From: 40CM-4-69-5 sp036556905
GTDB lineage: Bacteria > Methylomirabilota > Methylomirabilia > Rokubacteriales > CSP1-6
Length of the DNA: 64,000 bases
Direction of reading: 5' to 3'
Assembly (NCBI GenBank): GCA_036556905.1
Contig: DATBIM010000166.1
Coordinates: 6,378-70,377 of the forward strand
Shown here: one piece after another, positions 58,445 through 64,000 of the stretch
How positions within the stretch are numbered: the first letter of the stretch is position 1
Layout: every line of letters begins with the position of its first letter
Made by a program: the position numbers and the translations under genes
The notes under the pieces: model-generated
What the model saw: only the letters and a program-made list of their open reading frames with translations
Databases searched by the model: none
What the model was told of the DNA's origin: nothing

Positions 58445-59089
58445 GTGACGCCGCCCCCGTCGGCGCCCTACCGCTACGAAGGCCAGGCCTGGCGGAGCGG
58501 CGCGCTGCGGGTGGCCGGCGTCGACGAGGCCGGCCGGGCGCCGCTGGCCGGCCCCGTCGTGGCCGCCGCCGTCATCATCGCTCCCGATCGTCGGATCCCG
58601 CGGCTCGCCGATTCCAAGCTCCTCCGGCCCGAGCAGCGGGAAGAGCTGTTTGCCGTGATCCACGAGCGCGCCCTGGCCGTGGGCGTGGGCATCGTCGACC
58701 ACGTGACCATCGATCGGGTGAATATCCTGGAGGCCACGCGGCGGGCCATGCTGGAAGCCGTCCGCGGACTGGCCGTGGCCCCGGACTTCGTCATCACGGA
58801 CTTCGTGGCCCTGCCCGGCCTGCCCTGCCCGCAGCGCAATCTGGTGGATGCCGACGCCCGCTGCGCCACGGTGGCGGCCGCCTCCATCGTGGCCAAGGTG
58901 ACCCGGGACCGACTGATGGTCGAGCTGGACCGGCAGTTCCCCGGCTACGGGTTCGCCGTCCACAAGGGCTACCCGACGGCCGCGCACCTGGCCGCGCTCG
59001 ACCGGTACGGTCCCTGCCTCGTCCATCGGCGGACCTTCGCCGGCGTGTGGAAGCAATGGGCGCTGTTCCCGGACCGGGACATGCACTGA
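58445..59089 (+). CDS. rnhB: Ribonuclease HII
   Basis: This 214-residue enzyme cuts at ribonucleotides in DNA. The family motifs are VDEAGRAPLAGPVVAAAV, DSKLL, VDADARCATVAAASIVAKVTRD and HKGYPTAAHLAALDRYGP. The metal ligands (Asp27, Glu28 and later Asp) are kept. The junction-recognition motif GRG is GRA here (Ala32, codon 58538-58540), an unusual change. The start is GTG 58445. Confidence 0.93.
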   Translation: MTPPPSAPYRYEGQAWRSGALRVAGVDEAGRAPLAGPVVAAAVIIAPDRRIPRLADSKLLRPEQREELFAVIHERALAVGVGIVDHVTIDRVNILEATRRAMLEAVRGLAVAPDFVITDFVALPGLPCPQRNLVDADARCATVAAASIVAKVTRDRLMVELDRQFPGYGFAVHKGYPTAAHLAALDRYGPCLVHRRTFAGVWKQWALFPDRDMH

Positions 59090-59201
59090 GCGACCCGCCC
59101 GCCCGGCGCCAGCAGTGATCTGAATCCCGGGCCGCGCGCGCCTGACCGTGGAAAATCTTCGACGCTGTTCAGGGGCCCGCCGCCGGTGTACATGCAGCAT
59201 C

Positions 59202-59576
59202 GTGGACCAGCGACGCGCGCTCGGACAGGCGGCCGAGGCCAGCGCGATGGCGTTCTTGGAACGGCGCGGGCTCGTGATCGTGGCCCGCAACGTCCGTCTA
59301 CCTGAAGGCGAGATCGACCTCGTGTGTCGGCAGGGCGACCGCTGGATCTTCGTCGAGGTGAAGTGTCGGCACGCGCGCTGGGGAGACGCGCCCGCTGCCG
59401 CCATCTCCTGGCAGAAGCGGCGCCGGCTGGTGCGGCTGGCTCAGCACTATCTCAAGTGGCGCGGCCTGACCGCAGCGCGCTGCCGCTTCGACGTCGTCGC
59501 CGTGACGATGGGAGACGGCGGCGCCTGTGAGATTCGCCACATCCCCGCGGCTTTTGACGCGGCGGGCCTGATCTGA
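59202..59576 (+). CDS. YraN/UPF0102-family endonuclease-like protein
   Basis: This 124-residue protein has the UPF0102 start RRALGQAAEASAMAFLERRG and the nuclease-like core GEIDLVCRQGDRWIFVEVKCR (E-D-ExK). It probably binds or cuts DNA, but the cellular role is unknown. The start is uncertain; GTG 59202 fits the family length, and a GTG at 59148 is in frame. It ends the ribosomal run behind rnhB, as in many genomes. Confidence 0.88.
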   Translation: MDQRRALGQAAEASAMAFLERRGLVIVARNVRLPEGEIDLVCRQGDRWIFVEVKCRHARWGDAPAAAISWQKRRRLVRLAQHYLKWRGLTAARCRFDVVAVTMGDGGACEIRHIPAAFDAAGLI

Positions 59577-59609
59577 CCCGGCCCCGCGGCGCCGGCGTTC
59601 GCCCTGAGG

Positions 59610-59615
59610 TACAAT
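59610..59615 (+). promoter_or_regulatory. -10 box before the PLP-enzyme gene
   Basis: TACAAT (five of six to TATAAT) ends eight bases before the GTG start at 59624, so the message would begin at or beside the start codon. There is no convincing -35 box. Confidence 0.45.
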
Positions 59616-59623
59616 TCGCTGCC

Positions 59624-60670
59624 GTGCCCATCCTCTGGGACGCGCATCGAAGCGCTCTGATGTCGATCGCCCAGGCCGTGGGACGCACGCCTCTGGTGCG
59701 CCTGGGGCGGGTGACCGCCGATATCGTTCCGACGGTGTACCTGAAGCTCGAGTGGTACGGCCCCAGTGGGAGCCTCAAAGACCGTATCTACCTGCACATG
59801 TTCGAGCGGGCCGAAGCGCGCGGCGAGCTGCGGCCGGGCATGCGGGTCCTGGAGTGCTCGACGGGCAACGCCGGCATCGCCTGCGCCTTCGTCGCCGCCG
59901 TCAAAGGCTACGCTTGCACCATCGTCATGCCCGAAGGCATGAGCGACGAGCGCAAGAAAATCATGCGGGCCTACGGGGCCGACCTCGTCTTCACACCGGG
60001 AGGGGAGAGCGACGTCGATCTGGCGCTGCGGCGGCTCGAGGACATCCGGGCGGGTGACCCCGCCGGGTACTGGGTGCCGGGACAATTCTCCAACGCCGAC
60101 AACGTCGAGGCCCACTACCGCACCACCGGGCCCGAGATCTGGGAGCAGTGCGGGGGCATCATCGGGGCCTTCGTCGCCGCGCAAGGCAGCGGTGGCACGC
60201 TGTCCGGGGTAGGCCGCTACCTCCGTGAGCAAGATGACCGGATCCGCCTGTACGCCGTTGAACCCGACGAGTGCGCGCTGCTGGCCCGGCGCGCGTGGGG
60301 GCCCCACGGCATCGAGGGCATCGGCGACGGATTCATCCCCGACAACCTCGACGTCTCCCTGCTCAGCGGGGTGATCACCATCACCACCGAGGAGGCCATC
60401 GCCACGGCCCGACGGCTGGCCGCGGAGGAAGGCATTTTCTGCGGCATCTCCACGGGCAGCAACGTGGCAGCAGCGCTCAAGCTGGCTCGCCGCCATCCCG
60501 GTCTCGCGCCCATCGTCACCATGGCCAACGACACCGGGCAACGCTACTTCACGACGGCGCTGTGCGGCGAAGCCAAGCGAGTCGACGTCCCCGAGCGGGA
60601 GCACCCGATGGACGCGCGGACCCGGCGGGAGCTGGATCGCTACCAGGCCACCTGGGAGGTCCTGACATAG
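59624..60670 (+). CDS. PLP-dependent enzyme of the cysteine synthase family
   Basis: This 348-residue enzyme has the fold type II plan of cysteine synthase: IAQAVGRTPLVRL, PLP lysine in PSGSLKDRIYL, the substrate loop ECSTGNAGIACAF, and the phosphate-binding QGSGGTLSGVGRYL. The usual serine synthase loop TSGNTG is STGNAG here. It may be cysteine synthase, cystathionine beta-synthase-like or a diaminopropionate-type enzyme. GTG 59624 is near a -10 box; ATG 59660 is the next start. It is coupled to a CoA transferase gene. Confidence 0.88.
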   Translation: MPILWDAHRSALMSIAQAVGRTPLVRLGRVTADIVPTVYLKLEWYGPSGSLKDRIYLHMFERAEARGELRPGMRVLECSTGNAGIACAFVAAVKGYACTIVMPEGMSDERKKIMRAYGADLVFTPGGESDVDLALRRLEDIRAGDPAGYWVPGQFSNADNVEAHYRTTGPEIWEQCGGIIGAFVAAQGSGGTLSGVGRYLREQDDRIRLYAVEPDECALLARRAWGPHGIEGIGDGFIPDNLDVSLLSGVITITTEEAIATARRLAAEEGIFCGISTGSNVAAALKLARRHPGLAPIVTMANDTGQRYFTTALCGEAKRVDVPEREHPMDARTRRELDRYQATWEVLT

Positions 60671-61617
60671 GCTCGCCGGACTTCGTCGCGGCCCGCCGGC
60701 GGCTGGAGGCGAAGTCCAAGTCCGCGGGCGAGAAGCTCACCAGTGTCGATGACGCGGCGGCCCGGGTCCGCGACGGCGACGTCGTCGCGGTGGGGGGCTG
60801 CCTCTTCTCCCGCACGCCCCTGGCCCTGGTCCGCGAGATCCTGCGCCAGCGTCGCCGCGGCCTCACCCTGGCGCGCAATCTCATGTGCACCGAGGGCGAG
60901 TTCATGATGGTGGCAGGAGCGGCCGAGCGGGTGATGACTTCCTGGATGTCCATCGGCCTGCCCTGGGGGGTGTCGCGCATCATGCGGGACTACGTAGAGG
61001 GCGGCCGGGTAGCCTTCGAGGAGTGGAGCCACCTGGCTCTAGGGCTGCGCTTCCGCGCGGCCGCGATGGGCGTGCCGTTCCTGCCCGCGCTCACCATGCT
61101 CGGCTCGGACCTGGCGGCGACCACGGGCCTCAAAACGGTCATGGATCCGTACACCGGGGCCACCGTCGCGGCCGTGCCCGCGCTGTTTCCCGACGTGGCC
61201 ATCCTGCACGTCCATCGGGCCGATCGCTTCGGCAACTGTCAGATCGATGGCTATCCGCACATGGATGCCGACATCGCGCGGGCGGCGGCCACGGTGCTGG
61301 TGACCACCGAGGAAATCGTCCCCGAGGAGGAGACGCGCCGGCACGCCGACCGCACGGTGATCCCCGGCTTCGTGGTCGACGCGCTGGTCCACGTCCCCTT
61401 CGGGTCCTTTCCCCACGAGTGCTACGGCCTCTACGAGGCGGACTTCGCCCACTTCGACACCTACGTGACGGCCATCCAGGGCGCGGGGGCCCGGGCCGTG
61501 GAGGAGTATCTGGACCGTTACGTCTACGCCCCGCCCAGCTTCGCGGACTATCTCGACCTCTTCGGCGGCGAGCGCCTGGCTCAGCAGCGCCGCCTGGCGA
61601 TCGAGCTCACGCAGTGA
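60667..61617 (+). CDS. CoA-transferase alpha subunit (glutaconate-type), probable AUA start
   Basis: This 316-residue subunit has the family blocks DGDVVAVGGCLFSRTPLALV, WSHLALGLRFRAAAMGVPF, VPALFPDVAILHVHRADRFG and MDADIARAAATVLVTTEEIV. It works with the beta subunit after it. No ATG, GTG or TTG lies before the conserved region in this frame. ATA 60667 overlaps the preceding stop (ATAG) and sits six bases after the strong ribosome site GGGAGGT at 60654-60660, so AUA is the likely start. CTG 60703 is an alternative. Confidence 0.85.
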   Translation: MGSPDFVAARRRLEAKSKSAGEKLTSVDDAAARVRDGDVVAVGGCLFSRTPLALVREILRQRRRGLTLARNLMCTEGEFMMVAGAAERVMTSWMSIGLPWGVSRIMRDYVEGGRVAFEEWSHLALGLRFRAAAMGVPFLPALTMLGSDLAATTGLKTVMDPYTGATVAAVPALFPDVAILHVHRADRFGNCQIDGYPHMDADIARAAATVLVTTEEIVPEEETRRHADRTVIPGFVVDALVHVPFGSFPHECYGLYEADFAHFDTYVTAIQGAGARAVEEYLDRYVYAPPSFADYLDLFGGERLAQQRRLAIELTQ

Positions 61618-62375
61618 GCGTCACGCCGGCCGAGCTGCTGGCGGTCATCGCCGCCCGCGAGCTGCGCGACGACAGCACCGTCTTCGCCGGCGTCGGCGTG
61701 CCCCTGCTGGCTGCCGCCCTCGCCCAGCAGCACCACGCGCCCCGTCTGACCATTGTGATCGAAGGCGGGATCATCGGTCCCCGCATCAAGCCCGGGCGTC
61801 TGCCGATCTCCACGAACGAGATGCGGGCCGCCCACCGGGCCCAGATGCTGCCGACCATCACCGACATTTTCCTCTTCGCCCAGCGGGGCTTCCTCGACGT
61901 CGGCTTCATGGGCGGGGCTCAGATCGACGCGCACGGCAACGTCAACACCAGCGTGCTTGGCGAGTACGCGCGACCAAAAGTCCGACTGCCCGGTACCGGC
62001 GGCGCCAACGACATCGCCTCGCTGTGCCGGGAGGTCGTCATCGTCACGCCCCACGAGCGCCGGCGCTTCGTCGAGCGGGTGGACTTCGTGACCAGCCCGG
62101 GCTGGCTCGACGGCGACGGCAGCCGGCCGCGAGCCGGGCTGCTGTTCGGCGGGGTGACCCATGTCGTCACGACGCTCGGGCTCTTCGGATTCGACCCCGA
62201 CTCCCGCCGGATGCGGGTGGAGGCCCTGCATCCCGGGGTGAGCCTCGATCAGGTCCGGGAGAACACCGGCTTCGAGCTGCTGACGGCGGCCAGCCTCGCC
62301 ACCACCGAGCCGCCCGCCCCCGACGAGCTCGAGCTGCTCCGGGCGCTCGATCCCGAGCGGCGATTCCTGGGCTAG
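61614..62375 (+). CDS. CoA-transferase beta subunit (glutaconate-type)
   Basis: This 253-residue subunit has VTPAELLAVIAARELRDDST, the oxyanion-hole-like region IEGGIIGPRIKPGRLPIS, GFMGGAQIDAHGNVN and PGTGGANDIASL. It pairs with the alpha subunit, sharing the GTGA overlap. The usual beta-subunit active-site Glu lies in the expected EGG motif. The physiological acid is unknown. Confidence 0.9.
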   Translation: MSVTPAELLAVIAARELRDDSTVFAGVGVPLLAAALAQQHHAPRLTIVIEGGIIGPRIKPGRLPISTNEMRAAHRAQMLPTITDIFLFAQRGFLDVGFMGGAQIDAHGNVNTSVLGEYARPKVRLPGTGGANDIASLCREVVIVTPHERRRFVERVDFVTSPGWLDGDGSRPRAGLLFGGVTHVVTTLGLFGFDPDSRRMRVEALHPGVSLDQVRENTGFELLTAASLATTEPPAPDELELLRALDPERRFLG

Positions 62376-62379
62376 TCCC

Positions 62380-63330
62380 ATGCACTGGGGCCTCGCGCTC
62401 AAGAACTTCGTGGGACCGGCCGAGACGCCGGATATCGATGCCCTGCTGGCCTATGCCGAGCGCGCCGAAGCGTTGGGGTTCGAGTCGCTGTGGGCGTGGG
62501 ATCACGTGATCCTGGGCGTGGAGCCGGCGTTCCCCATCCTCGACGCGGTCGGCACGCTCACGGCCATTGCCGCCCGCACGCGGCGCATCAAGCTCGGCAC
62601 CGGCATCCTGGTCCTGCCCCTGCGCAATCCCACGATCGCCGCGAAAGCCCTCGGCACCCTCGACGTCGTCTCCAAGGGGCGCCTGATCCTCGGCGTGGCC
62701 GCCGGCTGGTACGCCCGCGAGTTCGACGCGGTCGGCGTGCCCTTCAAGCAACGTGGCCGGCTCTTCGAGCGCAACCTCGACATCCTCACCCGGCTATGGA
62801 CTCAAGACCGGGTGACGCTCAAGGTGGACGAGCTCAACCTGCGCGACGCCGTCATGCGCCCACGGCCGCTCCAGCAACCCCGCCCGCCGATCCTGATCGG
62901 AGGCTACGTGGACGCCGTGCTCCGGCGCGTGGCCACCACCGCCGACGGCTGGCTGACCTACTTCTACACACCGGAGAGCTACCAGCGCTCGTGGGCCAAG
63001 ATCGTGGCCTTCGCCCGCGAGGCCGGTCGCGACCCCGCCACGCTCAGCGGCACCAACCAGCTGGCCATCTACGTGGGCCGCTCGCGCGCGGAGACCGAGG
63101 CTCCCATGCGCCAGTGGCTGCAGACGGAGTGGGACGTGGCGGCCTGGAGCGAGTCCACCATCGAGCACGCGATTCGCGGCAGCGTGGCCGAGTGTGTCGA
63201 GCAGCTCCAGGCCCACGTGGCCTCGGGGGTGGACCGGATCATCCTGATCCCCTACCGGTACCAGCCCGAGCAGGTCGCCGTGATCGCCCAACAAATAATT
63301 CCCGCTCTGGGCGGGACTCGTGCGAGGTGA
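62380..63330 (+). CDS. Luciferase-like (LLM) oxidoreductase, F420 or flavin type
   Basis: This 316-residue TIM-barrel oxidoreductase has AYAERAEALGFESLWAWDHV, LGTGILVLPLRNPTIAAKAL, LDVVSKGRLILGVAAGWY and ILIGGYVDAVLRRVATTADGW. These fit the F420-dependent LLM class more than FMN monooxygenases. The substrate is unknown. It follows the CoA transferase after four bases, so a catabolic role in the same operon is likely. Confidence 0.9.
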   Translation: MHWGLALKNFVGPAETPDIDALLAYAERAEALGFESLWAWDHVILGVEPAFPILDAVGTLTAIAARTRRIKLGTGILVLPLRNPTIAAKALGTLDVVSKGRLILGVAAGWYAREFDAVGVPFKQRGRLFERNLDILTRLWTQDRVTLKVDELNLRDAVMRPRPLQQPRPPILIGGYVDAVLRRVATTADGWLTYFYTPESYQRSWAKIVAFAREAGRDPATLSGTNQLAIYVGRSRAETEAPMRQWLQTEWDVAAWSESTIEHAIRGSVAECVEQLQAHVASGVDRIILIPYRYQPEQVAVIAQQIIPALGGTRAR

Positions 63331-63334
63331 GCAA

Positions 63335-64000
63335 GTGAGCGCCGCGGGTGATTCCGGCGGGGCATGGGCGGGCGATAGCCCGGGTGCCCATGTCCTGTTC
63401 AATGCCCGGCACGCCCTCTTCGAGCGCGTGCTCGCCCTGGAGCCGGGGCGAACGGCGCTCCTGGTCGTGGACATGCAGCGGGGCTTCCTGGACCCGGGCG
63501 AGGCGCTCGAAGTTCCGGCTGCCCGCGACATCCTGCCGACGCTCCAGGCGCTGCTGGCCTGCTTCCGGTCCAAAGGGCTGCCGGTGATCTTCTCGGAGTT
63601 CGTGTACTCGGAGCGGATTCCGCTGCTGGTCGGCGAGCTGCACCCCGAGCACAAGTCGGCCCCGCCGGGCGCCCACACCGGGTTCGGGCTGCCCTCCTCC
63701 AACTGCCTGGAGGGATCGCCGAGCGCGGCGACAGTGCCGGCTCTGGCGCCGGGTCCCGGCGAGCTGGTCGTGCGCAAACACTGGTACGATGCCTTCGCCG
63801 GCACTCCCCTCGACGGCGCTCTGCGGGCCCGGGGGGTGACCTCACTCGTCCTCACCGGTACCCTGACGGACATTTGCGTCCTGGCCACCGTGGTGGGCGC
63901 CTTCAACCGGGAATATCGGATCACTGTGGTCGAGGATGGGGTGGCCACGCTCTGGCCCCAGATCCAGCGGGCAACCCTGGACATCATTGGCCGGGCCTAC
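63335..64000 (+). CDS. Isochorismatase-family cysteine hydrolase (partial at window end)
   Basis: The frame continues to the last base without a stop, so the C-terminus lies outside. The 222 residues seen include the triad Asp (LLVVDMQRGFLDPG), Lys (VVRKHWYDAFAGTPLD) and Cys (LTGTLTDICVLATVVGAF), which mark the nicotinamidase/isochorismatase/ureidoacrylate-type fold. The GTG 63335 start is behind GAGGTGA. The first 45 residues are extra. In a nitrogen-rich catabolic setting an amidase on ureides or carbamoyl compounds is possible. Confidence 0.85.
   Translation, partial: MSAAGDSGGAWAGDSPGAHVLFNARHALFERVLALEPGRTALLVVDMQRGFLDPGEALEVPAARDILPTLQALLACFRSKGLPVIFSEFVYSERIPLLVGELHPEHKSAPPGAHTGFGLPSSNCLEGSPSAATVPALAPGPGELVVRKHWYDAFAGTPLDGALRARGVTSLVLTGTLTDICVLATVVGAFNREYRITVVEDGVATLWPQIQRATLDIIGRAY

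Overview
The window is very GC-rich, with almost gapless coding sequence, frequent ATGA/GTGA start-stop overlaps and many GTG starts. Two lipoproteins and an NtrY/NtrX pair indicate a Gram-negative-type cell. F420/luciferase-like and NMT1-type transport genes plus a LigD repair module point to an uncultured soil lineage. My best guess is Rokubacteria/Methylomirabilota or a relative, from style only; there is no rRNA or tRNA gene here to test this. I saw no transposase, CRISPR array or phage gene.

Layout. (1) 1-3649: the NtrY/NtrX nitrogen-type two-component system. (2) 3685-12872: a purine/ureide catabolism block: FdrA plus a detached small domain, a three-subunit molybdenum hydroxylase (xanthine dehydrogenase family) on the minus strand, an NMT1-type ABC transporter, and a membrane urate hydroxylase with a cytochrome c tail (PuuD). 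(3) 12918-16601: an ECF42-like sigma factor divergent from a DGPF/YCII, beta-propeller, MoaD-like, DoxX operon. (4) 16610-19325: split LigD ligase and polymerase behind an unrecognised protein. (5) 19403-26825: a translationally coupled operon with a double amidohydrolase, two DUF1116 (YlbE-like) proteins, carbamate kinase, a short-chain dehydrogenase and a racemase-like protein. Together with FdrA this suggests breakdown of a carbamoylated compound such as oxalurate to carbamoyl phosphate and then ATP. (6) 26971-30466: adenylate cyclase, polysaccharide deacetylase lipoprotein and LysM/TPR lipoprotein. (7) 30512-40692: a cytosine-deaminase-like enzyme, then the whole UMP operon pyrR-pyrB-pyrC-carA-orf-carB-pyrF-pyrE. 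(8) 40789-46063, minus strand: MoxR, DUF58, TgpA-type transglutaminase and small proteins. (9) 46201-59576: a housekeeping run from yicC through gmk, rpoZ, coaBC, priA, def, fmt, rsmB, rpe, ffh, rpsP, rimM, trmD, rplS and rnhB to a YraN-like gene. (10) 59624-64000: a PLP enzyme of the cysteine synthase family, a two-subunit CoA transferase, a luciferase-like oxidoreductase and a cysteine hydrolase cut by the window end.

The most striking signals are: a hairpin in front of pyrR that carries a PyrR-type CNGNGA loop and pairs with the pyrR Shine-Dalgarno; a 39-bp in-frame tandem repeat ending in a palindrome inside the phosphate loop of PyrF; a small FdrA/DUF1116-associated domain found free in one place and fused in another; a double amidohydrolase whose first half lacks metal ligands; a racemase-family protein missing one catalytic cysteine; a PriA without Walker motifs; and a CoA-transferase gene whose only suitable start is AUA.
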